Counted from the stretch's first letter, positions 16,717 through 24,565 are shown. The stretch: DNA of 64,000 bases from Nocardia rhamnosiphila NBRC 108938 (GCF_000720425.1 NZ_JOAJ01000006.1:227606-291605); one strand, 5' to 3'. Translations and numbers: made by a program. The notes: generated by a model not told the origin, from the sequence alone.

Positions 16717-16784
16717 GACCTCTCCTCGGTAGCTGATACATGCGACCCGCGGAGGCCGAAGCGTCGGCGGAGGTATCGCATCAT
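16713..16784 (-). CDS. Micropeptide 1 of a tandem pair (23 aa)
   Basis: Begins MMRYLRRRFGLRGSH and ends in EERS. A strong ribosome-binding site (GAGGAGAG, 5 bases before the ATG) precedes it, 104 bp after the stop of the upstream thiolase-like gene. Its DNA matches micropeptide 2 at about 57 of 72 positions with a 68-bp offset, so the pair arose by tandem duplication. Pattern YL-x-x-R-(F/Y)-GLRG-x-HV-x-A is shared. The start could also be the second ATG (16781). Expression and function are unknown. Confidence 0.6.
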   Translation of the reverse strand: MMRYLRRRFGLRGSHVSATEERS

Positions 16785-16888
16785 TGCTCTCTCCTCGTCT
16801 CGTGCGGTCTCGCGGTCCGCGGATGTGTTGTCGCCCGTGCCGGGCCGATGCGGTGGTGGGTCCGGGCCGACGGCGCCGGAACCGCCGG

Positions 16889-18043
16889 TCAGGAATTCGG
16901 TGGTTCGGCGCCGACCACCCAGAGCGCGTGGAACTGCGCCGCCCCGCCCATGGCGTGGCCGATGGCGCGGCGCGCGTCCGGGACCTGATGCGCACCCGCG
17001 GTACCCCGTACCTGCATGGCCGCCTCGGCGAATCGCAGCAGACCCGTTGCGCCCGTGGGATTTCCGGAGAGCACTCCGCCGGACGGGTTGATCGGCAGTT
17101 CCCCGCCGAACGCGGTGCGGCCGGAATCCACCACCTTCCACCCCTGGCCGACCTCGGCCAGACCCACGTTCTCGAGCCAGATCGGTTCGAACCAGCTGTA
17201 GGGGATGTAGAGCTCGGCGGTATCGATCTCGCGGGCCGGATCGGTGATCCCGGCCTGCCGGTACGCTTCGGCGGCGCACTGCCGTCCGGCCTCGGGGTTC
17301 ACCTCGTCGCGCCCGGCGAAGTGGCCGGTCTCGGTGCGCCACGACATTCCGTGGATCCAGGCGGGGGGACGGCCGGTGTGGTGGGCGTCGGTTTCCCCGG
17401 TGATCACCACCGCGCATGAACCGTCCGAGGACGGGCACGATTCCAGGAAGCGGATCGGATCCCAGAGCATCCGGGATTCGCGCACCTGCTCCACGGTGAT
17501 ATCCGGTAACTGGATATGCGCGTACGGGTTGCGGGTGGCGTTGAGGCGGTGGTTGACCGCGATCTGCCAGCCGATGTGCTCGGGTGCCGCGGACCGGCGG
17601 ATGTACTCCCGGATCACCGGTGCGAAATGCGCCCCGGCGCCCGCGCCGAGTTGCGCGCTGAAGGGCAGCCCGCGCGAGAGCGCCCAGGTGAAATCACCTT
17701 CGGATTCCTTGGAATACGCGACCACCAGCACCCGTCGTGCCAGACCCGCCTGCACCAGGTGGGCGCCGTAGATGGCGGCGTGCCCGCCGACGCTGCCGCC
17801 GGTGAACACCCGGGTCACCGGTAGCCCGCGGGCTCCCATCGCATCGGCGAGGTAGAGCTCGGGGTTCATCACTCCGTCGAACAGGTCCGGCGTCTTCGAC
17901 AGCACCACGGCGTCGATATCGCCGAATTCCAGTTCGGCATCGGCCATTGCCTCGTCGACGGCTTCGCGCACCATCGCGCCGATGGTGACCTTGCGCTTCT
18001 TGGCCTGTTTGCTCTGTCCGATTCCGACGACCGCGAGTTTCAC
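16889..18043 (-). CDS. Thiolase-like protein lacking the catalytic cysteine (Ltp-like)
   Basis: A 384-residue thiolase-fold protein. The position of the nucleophile reads FTGGSVGGHA, without Cys, and the usual GHP-x-GATG reads GNPTGATG, so Claisen thiolysis is unlikely. This pattern is seen in thiolase-like lyases such as Ltp2-type proteins that work with a DUF35 partner to split steroid side chains by retro-aldol reaction; two DUF35 genes lie in the same operon. The C-terminal HAMGGAAQFHAL glycine motif is kept. It overlaps the next upstream gene by 4 bp (ATGA). Confidence 0.88.
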   Translation of the reverse strand: MKLAVVGIGQSKQAKKRKVTIGAMVREAVDEAMADAELEFGDIDAVVLSKTPDLFDGVMNPELYLADAMGARGLPVTRVFTGGSVGGHAAIYGAHLVQAGLARRVLVVAYSKESEGDFTWALSRGLPFSAQLGAGAGAHFAPVIREYIRRSAAPEHIGWQIAVNHRLNATRNPYAHIQLPDITVEQVRESRMLWDPIRFLESCPSSDGSCAVVITGETDAHHTGRPPAWIHGMSWRTETGHFAGRDEVNPEAGRQCAAEAYRQAGITDPAREIDTAELYIPYSWFEPIWLENVGLAEVGQGWKVVDSGRTAFGGELPINPSGGVLSGNPTGATGLLRFAEAAMQVRGTAGAHQVPDARRAIGHAMGGAAQFHALWVVGAEPPNS

Positions 18044-19110
18044 CGGTCTCCCTCCAATAGGCAGATCATGTTCTGCTGGAGCGCGGGCCCGTTCGTGGCG
18101 TGCGCCAGCGTGCGGTCCGCGCGACCGGTCAGGATGTGCTGTGCCGCGGCGCCGATCCGGATGAGCCCGGTCGCGGTGGTGGGCCGGGCGACCAGTGGCC
18201 CGCCCCCGGGATTGATCGTGGCCCCGGACAGTTCGAGTGCCTGCGCCAGCAGCGGTTCCTGGTAGCTGTACTCGGTGTGCAGTTCGGCGATCTGGACCTC
18301 GCGGGCGGCGAAACCGGCCTGTTCGGCGGCCTTCGCCGCGGCCACCGTCACCGTGTCGACGCGGGTCAGGTCCCGGGTTCCCGGATAGTGGCTGTCCATC
18401 CGGTGGTCGGCGCCGCGCACCCAGGCCGGGCGCTGCGCCAGCCGCCGCGCGGTATCCCCGGCCGCCAGCACCAGGACCGCCGCGGCATCGCCGATCGGTC
18501 CCCGGTCGTGTTCACGCAGCGGCGACGCCAGATACGGCGCGGCCAGCAGCTCGTCCACCGTGAACTCACCGGACACCTGGGCGCCCGGATTGCCCACCGC
18601 GCCCGCCCGGGCCCGGACCACCACCTCGGCCAGCTGTTTCTCGTCCAGCACCCCGGCGGCGATCAACGCCTGCGCCTGCAGCGCGGCCAGCGCGTCCTGA
18701 TGCGGCCGCAGCGGGGCCAGGAAGTACGGGTCGAGCTGGGTGGCGGTCACCTGGTCGAGATCGTGGGCCAGCGATCCGCGCCCGACACCGTAGACCACCG
18801 CGATCTCGCCCTCGCCGAGTTGCAGCCACGACCACGCCTCGTAAGCGGCCCAGGCGGCATCCATCTCGACATGGGATTCCGAGATCGGTGGCCACGCGCC
18901 CACCGCGTCGAGCGATTCGATATAGGCGAAGGTCCGGCCCTCGTGGAAATCGTGGCTGCCCGACGCCCAGAAATCGACCTCCGTGCGATCGATTCCGGCC
19001 GAGCCGAGCGCCTCGCGCATCACCGGCAGCAGGATCTCGGCCATATCGTCGTGCCGGTCGGCGGATGTCCCCGGCGACTGCGCGAATGCGACCACCGCGA
19101 TATCACGCAT
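18040..19110 (-). CDS. Second thiolase-like protein without catalytic cysteine
   Basis: A 356-residue, shorter and more diverged thiolase-fold protein. The nucleophile region (ESHVEMDAAWAAYEAW) has no Cys, the His motif reads ARPTTATG, and the HTEYSYQEPLL segment replaces the usual HDCFS. In SCP-x operons such a protein often pairs with the neighbouring thiolase-like subunit and DUF35 proteins to form a hetero-complex for aldol-type C-C cleavage. That partnership is inferred from the coupled gene order (4-bp and 8-bp overlaps on its two sides). Confidence 0.85.
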   Translation of the reverse strand: MRDIAVVAFAQSPGTSADRHDDMAEILLPVMREALGSAGIDRTEVDFWASGSHDFHEGRTFAYIESLDAVGAWPPISESHVEMDAAWAAYEAWSWLQLGEGEIAVVYGVGRGSLAHDLDQVTATQLDPYFLAPLRPHQDALAALQAQALIAAGVLDEKQLAEVVVRARAGAVGNPGAQVSGEFTVDELLAAPYLASPLREHDRGPIGDAAAVLVLAAGDTARRLAQRPAWVRGADHRMDSHYPGTRDLTRVDTVTVAAAKAAEQAGFAAREVQIAELHTEYSYQEPLLAQALELSGATINPGGGPLVARPTTATGLIRIGAAAQHILTGRADRTLAHATNGPALQQNMICLLEGDR

Positions 19111-19576
19111 CGGAACCTCCTGCGACCGGCCGGTAGTAGCGGATGCTGTTCATGGATGTGTCCAGGTCCTCCTCGGCGCACCACACCGGTTCCACGCGCA
19201 TCCCGATGTGCACATCGGCGAGTTCGACGTCCCGGATCAGATGCATGAGCGTGGTGTCCGCACCGTCGACCTGGATATAGGCCACCAGGTACGGCGGGTC
19301 GATCACCTGGCCCGGGAACGGGAAATTCACCACGCAGAACGTTTTGACCACGCCGGTGCCGTCCAGTTCGAACGGCGCGGCGAGCTCGACCAGGCAGCGG
19401 GAACAGAATTCGGGGAAGGGCAGGTAGACGCGCTCGCAGGACGGGCAGCGGCGGGCCAGCAGCCGGCGTTCCCGCAACCCGCGCAGAAAGGTCGAACGCC
19501 CGGTTCCGGCGACGAAGGTGTAGTCCACCTTGTGCGGGCTGGTGAACGATTCCACGGGCGTGGGCAGGGTGCTCAT
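19103..19576 (-). CDS. DUF35 OB-fold protein with zinc ribbon
   Basis: A 157-residue protein with an N-terminal helix, a rubredoxin-like zinc ribbon with four Cys in RRCPSCERVYLPFPEFCSRC, and an OB-fold C-terminal half (FELDGTGVVKTFCVVNFPFPG to GMRVEPVW). DUF35 proteins bind the acyl-CoA substrate and form complexes with thiolase-like lyases and MaoC-like hydratases in steroid side-chain degradation. The start at 19576 overlaps the upstream stop (TGATG), and the 3' end overlaps the following thiolase-like gene by 8 bp. Confidence 0.9.
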   Translation of the reverse strand: MSTLPTPVESFTSPHKVDYTFVAGTGRSTFLRGLRERRLLARRCPSCERVYLPFPEFCSRCLVELAAPFELDGTGVVKTFCVVNFPFPGQVIDPPYLVAYIQVDGADTTLMHLIRDVELADVHIGMRVEPVWCAEEDLDTSMNSIRYYRPVAGGSDA

Positions 19577-20034
19577 CAGGACTCCACCGGTTCGAAGCAG
19601 ACGATATCGCGGATACTGCCTACCCGTTCGGCGCGCCAGCGGGGTGCCACCCGCAGGCCCGCGGCGAGGCGGGACGGGTCGCCGCCGGTATCGACGGCGT
19701 GGAAGAGACCGCCTTCGGTGCCGTCGATGGTGATCAGGGCCCAGGCGAAGTGGTCGGCCTCGATCTCGTCGCCGGGCCGGGTAGGCACCCAGGTCCAGTG
19801 GGTGACGGTGCCGAAGGGTGTCAGGCGGACCAGCTCGCCGGTGGGGGCCGCGGTGGCCGGGTCGAACTCCAGCGCCGGGCAGAGCACAGCGCCGGCGGCG
19901 GTGCGCACCCCGTACAACTCGCCGTCGCGCAGACCGCCGAGGAACGTGCCGATCTTCTCGCCGACCGTCCGGTTGTACGGGAATTCGATGCTGTAGGGCG
20001 CGGTGAGACTCGCGTCCGGGGACTCGGCTGTCAT
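19576..20034 (-). CDS. DUF35-like OB-fold protein with degenerate zinc ribbon
   Basis: A 152-residue paralogue of the DUF35 family and the first gene of the minus-strand operon. The zinc-ribbon position reads ELYGVRTAAGAVLCPALEFD, so three of the four Cys are lost and zinc is unlikely to be bound. The OB-fold part (GELVRLTPFGTVTHWTWVP, DHFAWALITIDGTEGGLFHAV) is intact. One zinc-containing and one zinc-free DUF35 protein next to two Cys-less thiolase-like subunits suggests two distinct lyase pairs or one four-subunit complex. The ATG at 20034 follows the GGAGACCG ribosome-binding site; a longer frame reads into non-homologous sequence. Confidence 0.82.
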   Translation of the reverse strand: MTAESPDASLTAPYSIEFPYNRTVGEKIGTFLGGLRDGELYGVRTAAGAVLCPALEFDPATAAPTGELVRLTPFGTVTHWTWVPTRPGDEIEADHFAWALITIDGTEGGLFHAVDTGGDPSRLAAGLRVAPRWRAERVGSIRDIVCFEPVES

Positions 20035-20108
20035 CGGTCTCCTGCCGATCGGGGGCGCGGTCCGGCACTGGACCGCGTGTCGATGGTGTCCCGCGCGGCG
20101 GCCTCGTG

Positions 20109-20124
20109 TCAATCACTTGATTGA
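20109..20124. promoter_or_regulatory. Candidate TetR operator TCAATCACTTGATTGA
   Basis: A perfect palindrome with 7-bp arms and a 2-bp spacer, 75 bp upstream of the first minus-strand operon gene. It lies between divergent transcription units, where the TetR protein encoded at the end of the operon would be expected to bind. Confidence 0.5.
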
Positions 20125-20216
20125 ATCGGTTGATAGCGGCATCGTGGGTAGTCCGGACTTGTTCGGGTGATCCCCGGTGCGTCGCCCGCGCGCATGACGT
20201 AAGCTCCGAATTCAAG

Positions 20217-20230
20217 TAGAACCTGTTCCA
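20217..20230. promoter_or_regulatory. KstR box TAGAACCTGTTCCA
   Basis: All constrained positions of the published KstR consensus TnnAACnnGTTnnA are met. KstR is the TetR-type repressor of cholesterol side-chain and ring catabolism in mycobacteria, rhodococci and Nocardia. The site lies 26 bp before the aldehyde dehydrogenase start and within the intergenic region shared with the thiolase/DUF35 operon. It links this locus to the steroid regulon; the kstR gene itself is not in the window. Confidence 0.65.
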
Positions 20231-20255
20231 ATTCCTCCGGTGAGGAGAGATCACC

Positions 20256-21791
20256 ATGGCCATCGTTGAACAGCTGGAGCCGACCGCCGACGGACGCCGG
20301 CGGCTCGAGCTGCGCAGCCCCGCTACCCGCGAACGCGTCGGCGAGATCGAGGTGAGCACGGCCGACGATGTGGCCGCGGTCCTGGCCATGGCGCGCGCCG
20401 CGCAGCCCGGCTGGGCCGCCCGGCCGGTCGCGGAACGGGCCGCGATCATCCGCAACGCGGTCTCGGTGCTACTGGCCCGTCGCGACGAGATCGTCGAAAC
20501 GGTGATGCAGGAGACCGGTAAACCGCGAGTCGAGGCGCTGGCCGTGGAAATGGTGCCCGCCTGCGACTTCCTGAACTACTGGAGCGGCCGCGCCACCAAG
20601 GACCTGGCCGACGAGAAGCGCCGCCTGCACGGCTACATGCTGCCGCTGAAGAAACTCGTCATCAACTACCAGCCGCTCGGCGTGGTCGGCGTGATCACGC
20701 CCTGGAACGGCCCGTTCATCCTCTCGCTGAACCCGATCGCCCAGGCCCTGCTGGCCGGCAACTCGGTGGTGCTCAAACCGTCCGAGGTCACCCCGCACTC
20801 GGGGGAGTGGGCGGTCAAGGTGCTGCACGAGGCCGGCGTTCCCGAGGACGTGCTGCAGGTCGTGCACGGTGACGGCGAAACCGGCGCGGCCCTGGTGAGC
20901 GGCGATGTCGACAAGATCTCGTTCACCGGCAGCGTCGGCACCGGCAAGAAGATCGCCGCCGCCTGCGCGGGCCGGCTGATCCCGGTCACCCTCGAACTCG
21001 GCGGCAAGGACGCGATGATCGTCTGCGCCGACGCCGATCTGGACCGTGCCTCGCTCGGCGCGGTGTACCTGTCGATGTTCAACACCGGTCAGGTCTGTGT
21101 CGGGGTCGAGCGGATCTACGTGGTGGAGAGCATCGCCGACCGGTTCATCGAGGAGGTGCGCAAACGCGCCGCCGAGGTGACCTACGGCGCCGTGGGCAAG
21201 GATGTCGGCCCGCTGTTCTGGGACCGGCAGCTCGAGATCGTCGAGAAGCACGTCGAGGACGCCAAGGCCAAGGGCGCCACCGTGCTGCTCGGTGGAGAAT
21301 CCGATACCGCCGAGGGCGTGTTCTTCAAGCCGACCGTGGTCGTGGACGTCACCCACGATATGGACATCATGCAGCAGGAGACCTTCGGCCCGATCGTCGC
21401 GATCATGCGCGTCCGGGACGAGGAAGAGGCCGTGAAGATGGCCAACGACTGCCAGTACGGCCTCAGCGGCAGTGTGTTCACCAAGGACAAGGCCAAGGTC
21501 GTGCGGCTGGCCAAACAGCTCAAGACCGGGTCGGTGGTGCAGAACGACGCGTCGGTGATCTACGGCGTCGCCGAGGCACCCTTCGGCGGCCGTAAGGACA
21601 GCGGTCTGGGCCTGGTCAACGGCCGGGACGCGCTGCGCGGCTTCGCGCACCCGCAGCCGGTGCTGCTGGACCGGTGGGGTCTGAAGAAGGAGAACATCTG
21701 GTACCCCTACAGCGAGGCCACCGCCGCCACGCTGGAGAAGACCATCGGCACCCTGTTCGGCAACAAACTGCTGCGCCGTCTGGTGCGCTGA
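20256..21791 (+). CDS. Aldehyde dehydrogenase
   Basis: A 511-residue NAD(P)-dependent aldehyde dehydrogenase oxidising an aldehyde to the acid. The motifs are GVVGVITPWNGPF, the nucleotide-binding FTGSVGTGKKIA, general base Glu247 in LELGGKDA, and nucleophile Cys281 in NTGQVCVG. The C-terminal oligomerisation part is intact; about 25 extra residues (ENIWYPYSEATAATLEKTIG) extend past the core. The ribosome-binding site GGTGAGGAGAGA precedes ATG 20256. The KstR box upstream and the facing lyase operon suggest that it oxidises an aldehyde made by retro-aldol side-chain cleavage, such as a short aldehyde or steroid aldehyde; this role is inference. Confidence 0.92.
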   Translation: MAIVEQLEPTADGRRRLELRSPATRERVGEIEVSTADDVAAVLAMARAAQPGWAARPVAERAAIIRNAVSVLLARRDEIVETVMQETGKPRVEALAVEMVPACDFLNYWSGRATKDLADEKRRLHGYMLPLKKLVINYQPLGVVGVITPWNGPFILSLNPIAQALLAGNSVVLKPSEVTPHSGEWAVKVLHEAGVPEDVLQVVHGDGETGAALVSGDVDKISFTGSVGTGKKIAAACAGRLIPVTLELGGKDAMIVCADADLDRASLGAVYLSMFNTGQVCVGVERIYVVESIADRFIEEVRKRAAEVTYGAVGKDVGPLFWDRQLEIVEKHVEDAKAKGATVLLGGESDTAEGVFFKPTVVVDVTHDMDIMQQETFGPIVAIMRVRDEEEAVKMANDCQYGLSGSVFTKDKAKVVRLAKQLKTGSVVQNDASVIYGVAEAPFGGRKDSGLGLVNGRDALRGFAHPQPVLLDRWGLKKENIWYPYSEATAATLEKTIGTLFGNKLLRRLVR

Positions 21792-21798
21792 CCGGTGG

Positions 21799-21828
21799 CC
21801 CGGCCGCCTGTGTGATCAGGCGGCCGGG
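21799..21828. terminator. Bidirectional terminator between convergent genes
   Basis: Perfect 11-bp arms CCCGGCCGCCT and AGGCGGCCGGG around an 8-base loop, starting 8 bases after the dehydrogenase stop and including the last codons of the convergent DedA gene. Confidence 0.7.
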
Positions 21829-22535
21829 TGATCGGCGGGTTCGTCCGCGTCCGCCGCGGCGGTCTTCCCGCGGCCGGAGCGATAGCGTTTGACGACCTCC
21901 CAGACGATCGGGAGCACCGAGACGGCCACGATGAGCAGGAAGATCAGGTCGACATTGTCGCGCACGATCGCGATCTGGCCGAGCAGGTAGCCGAGCATGG
22001 TGACCCCGGCGCCCCACAGCACGCCGCCGACGACGTTGTAGGTGAAGAACACCGAGTACTTCATCTTGGCCGCCCCCGCGACCAGCGGTGCGTAGGTGCG
22101 CACGATCGGGACGAACCGGGCCAGCACAATGGTGATCGGCCCGTGCTTCTCGAAGAACGCGTGCGATTCGTCGAGATAGGACTTCTTGAGGATCTTCGCG
22201 TCATCGCTCTTGAACAGCGCGGTCCCGCCCTTGGCGCCGATCAGATAGCCCACCTGATCGCCGGCGATCGCCGCGATCGGGATCAGTACGAGGAGTAGCC
22301 AGATCGGCGCGAAGGGTTCGATCTCCGCCGATTTGGAGGCCGCGATGAGCCCCGCGGTGAACAGCAGTGAATCACCGGGCAGTAGCGGGAACAGCAGGCC
22401 CGACTCGATGAACACCACGACGAGCAGGCCGAGTAGCACCCAGGTGCCGAACGAGTTGAGCAGATTCACCGGGTCCAGAAAACCCGGCATCAGGGCAAGT
22501 TCGGTGGTGGCCGCTGCGACGGCTGAGTAACTCAC
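21816..22535 (-). CDS. DedA/SNARE-associated-type membrane protein
   Basis: A 239-residue DedA-family protein with about five membrane segments. Family marks are FIESGLLFPLLPGDSLLFTAG near the N-terminus, GDQVGYLIGAKGG, and the conserved arginine motif ARFVPIVRTYAPLVAGAAKM. DedA proteins are linked to lipid flipping and membrane-potential homeostasis. The C-terminal tail is charged and cytosolic. Single-gene unit. Confidence 0.92.
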   Translation of the reverse strand: MSYSAVAAATTELALMPGFLDPVNLLNSFGTWVLLGLLVVVFIESGLLFPLLPGDSLLFTAGLIAASKSAEIEPFAPIWLLLVLIPIAAIAGDQVGYLIGAKGGTALFKSDDAKILKKSYLDESHAFFEKHGPITIVLARFVPIVRTYAPLVAGAAKMKYSVFFTYNVVGGVLWGAGVTMLGYLLGQIAIVRDNVDLIFLLIVAVSVLPIVWEVVKRYRSGRGKTAAADADEPADHPAA

Positions 22536-22616
22536 CCCGCCGAAGATACCGCAGCGTGGCGTGTCGGCTTAATCCGGATTGCCCGAATAGTGAATATATA
22601 GCGGTCGGATAGCCGC

Positions 22617-23138
22617 TCAACGGCCGACGGCGTGCTGCCGCAGGCCGGCCTCGATCGAGGCCACCCGCTCGGCGGGGATTCCCCAGGGCTGTGCCAGTCC
22701 CAGCCGGGAATCCAGGTCCCAGAGCACACACTCCTCGCCCGGGCGCGCCACCAGCGACCACGCCACCACAGTACGGCCGAGCCGGCTCGCTGTGTCGTCA
22801 CCCTGCCCGCCACCCGGCACGTTGCCGTCGCCATCCGGGTAGTGGTGCAGGAACTGTCCATAGGCGCGCTCACAGAACCGCGCGTACCGCCGCGTGCACA
22901 AGATGAGCCCGTGCCATGCCTCGTCGACCGCGTGCGACGGCATCCCGATCACCTGACCGTCCGCCATGGCCGCGCCGCAACAGCGCAACCACTGCCGCAA
23001 TCCCGTGGCCACGAGGTCGCGCGGCTCCCACGGGCAGGTCTTGTAGACGGCTTCGGAGAGCTCGAGCTCATCGACCGCCCGCGTCACGGTGGCGGGATCG
23101 ATCCCGCGATGGCGGCGGAACGGGGTGAACGCGAACAC
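22617..23138 (-). CDS. Glycine-rich-domain-containing-like protein (DUF1399 type)
   Basis: A 173-residue protein from GTG 23138, where VFAFTPFRRHRG starts the family-like region; the frame extends upstream without homology. The core motif MPSHAVDEAWHGLILCTRRYARFCERAYG, with two His and Trp, is the hallmark of the glycine-rich domain-containing (GRDP-like) family; it is followed by FLHHYP. Biochemical function is unknown. It is divergent from the Gly/Cys-rich membrane protein gene 149 bp away; the two are often adjacent in actinobacteria by my recollection, which needs a neighbourhood search. Confidence 0.75.
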   Translation of the reverse strand: MFAFTPFRRHRGIDPATVTRAVDELELSEAVYKTCPWEPRDLVATGLRQWLRCCGAAMADGQVIGMPSHAVDEAWHGLILCTRRYARFCERAYGQFLHHYPDGDGNVPGGGQGDDTASRLGRTVVAWSLVARPGEECVLWDLDSRLGLAQPWGIPAERVASIEAGLRQHAVGR

Positions 23139-23286
23139 GCTGTCATTATCGCGGACCGCTCGCCCGACCGGTCTCCGGTACCGGAGACCGGGTCGCGGCT
23201 CGGTGGCGGATATCGAGGCGGAGGTCCGGTGGCTCCGCGGTCGAAAAACGTTCGGTGGCAGAGTGTTTTCTCGGTACCGTTGAGAA

Positions 23287-23556
23287 ATGGATCTGGCACC
23301 GTTCATCGTGTTGGCATTCGGGGTGGGCTGCCTCGCGGTGGTCGTGGGCATTGTGGTGGTGATCGTCAAGACGAGTTCGCCGCGCGGCGGTAACCGAACG
23401 CGGCGGGGTGGTTACGCCTCCTCCGGTGGTATCTGGTCCGCCGACGCCTCGGGCGGTGGAAATTATGGGGACAGTGGTTCTTCCGGTAGCAGTTGTGGCG
23501 GTGGAAGTAGCTGCGGGGGCGGCGGTAGCAGTTGTGGCGGTGGCTCGTCGTCGTAG
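23287..23556 (+). CDS. Single-pass membrane protein with Gly/Ser/Cys-rich tail
   Basis: An 89-residue protein. Residues 5-28 (PFIVLAFGVGCLAVVVGIVV) form a transmembrane helix; a short basic segment follows (RGGNRTRRGG), then a tail made almost only of Gly, Ser and Cys ending in three CGGG units. Such tails occur on secreted or membrane-tethered proteins of uncertain role. Likely start is ATG 23287. Confidence 0.65.
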   Translation: MDLAPFIVLAFGVGCLAVVVGIVVVIVKTSSPRGGNRTRRGGYASSGGIWSADASGGGNYGDSGSSGSSCGGGSSCGGGGSSCGGGSSS

Positions 23557-23984
23557 CGACCGGCCGGGAGGGCTCGTTCGAGGGAGCCCGGTAGGCCACG
23601 GCAGTCCCGTCGAAGCCATAGGGGGCGCGCGTCTTTCGGTCAGCGTGCCTGTAACTCGCGGTCGCGGGCAATATTTCGGGTGGGACGAGCGAAGCCGATT
23701 GTGAGATCGCACAAAAATAGGTCTTCCATATAGGAGTCGCCTTCACCACTTTTCACAGGTGGGGAACCTGTCGGCGTGTTGCGCCCATACCGATTCGGTA
23801 TCGGTGGAACTGTGTAATTTCACACTGCATCAAGGGTTTTGGGGTTTGTATCCCAAATTGTCCGGCGGTGTATCGGTATGTCCGAAAATCCGTCATATCC
23901 GGCGAAACGGTCTCCGGTTGGCTGAAACCGGCGCGCGCACCATAGACCGTTCTCGGGTGCAACGCCACCCTTGACATCGTTACT
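23557..23984. other. AT-richer intergenic stretch with palindromes
   Basis: No supported gene. Compared with its surroundings, 23700-23960 is clearly A/T-richer. It holds the perfect palindrome ATACCGA-T-TCGGTAT at 23787-23801 and the inverted pair ACAGGT-GGGGA-ACCTGT at 23756-23772. These may be operators or part of a small transferred fragment. Confidence 0.5.
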
Positions 23985-24128
23985 GTGCGTGCCGTGGTTA
24001 CCGCATTGGTAGTGCTCGCAATCCTGATTCTCGTTGCCTCCGTAGTCCATCTCGCCAGTCGCCCCCCGGAGGACCTCCGTCCCCGGAGAGCGCGTGCGCG
24101 GGTCGGCTCGGAGAGCTACTCCGACTGA
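23985..24128 (+). CDS. Small single-pass membrane protein (47 aa)
   Basis: From GTG 23985 the frame reads MRAVVTALVVLAILILVASV, a clean transmembrane helix, followed by an Arg/Pro-rich cytosolic tail (RPPEDLRPRRARARVG) and a stop that lies 13 bases inside the end of the convergent nitroreductase gene. A TTGACA hexamer lies 14 bp upstream, too near for a standard promoter with this start. Length and composition are those of a real small membrane protein, but coding is not proven. Confidence 0.4.
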   Translation: MRAVVTALVVLAILILVASVVHLASRPPEDLRPRRARARVGSESYSD

Positions 24129-24565
24129 CCCGCACCACTCGCGGGCGATAGCACGACCACGGCAATCGGACGCTTCGTCATCCGCTGGTACTCGCTGTAC
24201 CGGCCCTGATTCACAGCGTCCACCAACTCCCAGCGGCGCGCGTACTCCGTATCGTCGGGCAGAGTGACCCGGGCCCGAACCGGAAACGCGCGCCGCCCGA
24301 CTTGGATCTCACACTCCGGCCGCGCCCGCAGATTCGCCAGCCACCCCGGCGGCCGCGGCGACCCGCCGTTCGAGGCGGTGACCAGATAATCAGTACCGTC
24401 CCTGGCATAGGTCAGCGCCGACGTCCGCTCCAACCCCGTCTTCCGCCCCACGGTCCGCAGCAGCAGGGTCGGATTCCCGAACAGCAGCCGATGCCCCACC
24501 AGCCCGCCGCTCGTCTCGTACAGCCACTGATGCGCCTGCAACGCCCGCACGAACAGTTTCGCCAC
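24116..24565 (-). CDS. Deazaflavin-dependent nitroreductase-family protein
   Basis: A 149-residue member of the Ddn/DUF385 family of F420-binding split-barrel proteins. Typical elements are LLLRTVGRKTGLERTSALTYARDG, YLVTASNGGSPRPPGWLANL (F420 contact) and EIQVGRRAFPVRAR. GTG 24565 is chosen because GGAGGAG lies 5 bases before it. Members reduce quinones or nitro compounds with reduced F420; substrate unknown. A second family member lies at 35962. Confidence 0.85.
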   Translation of the reverse strand: MAKLFVRALQAHQWLYETSGGLVGHRLLFGNPTLLLRTVGRKTGLERTSALTYARDGTDYLVTASNGGSPRPPGWLANLRARPECEIQVGRRAFPVRARVTLPDDTEYARRWELVDAVNQGRYSEYQRMTKRPIAVVVLSPASGAGQSE

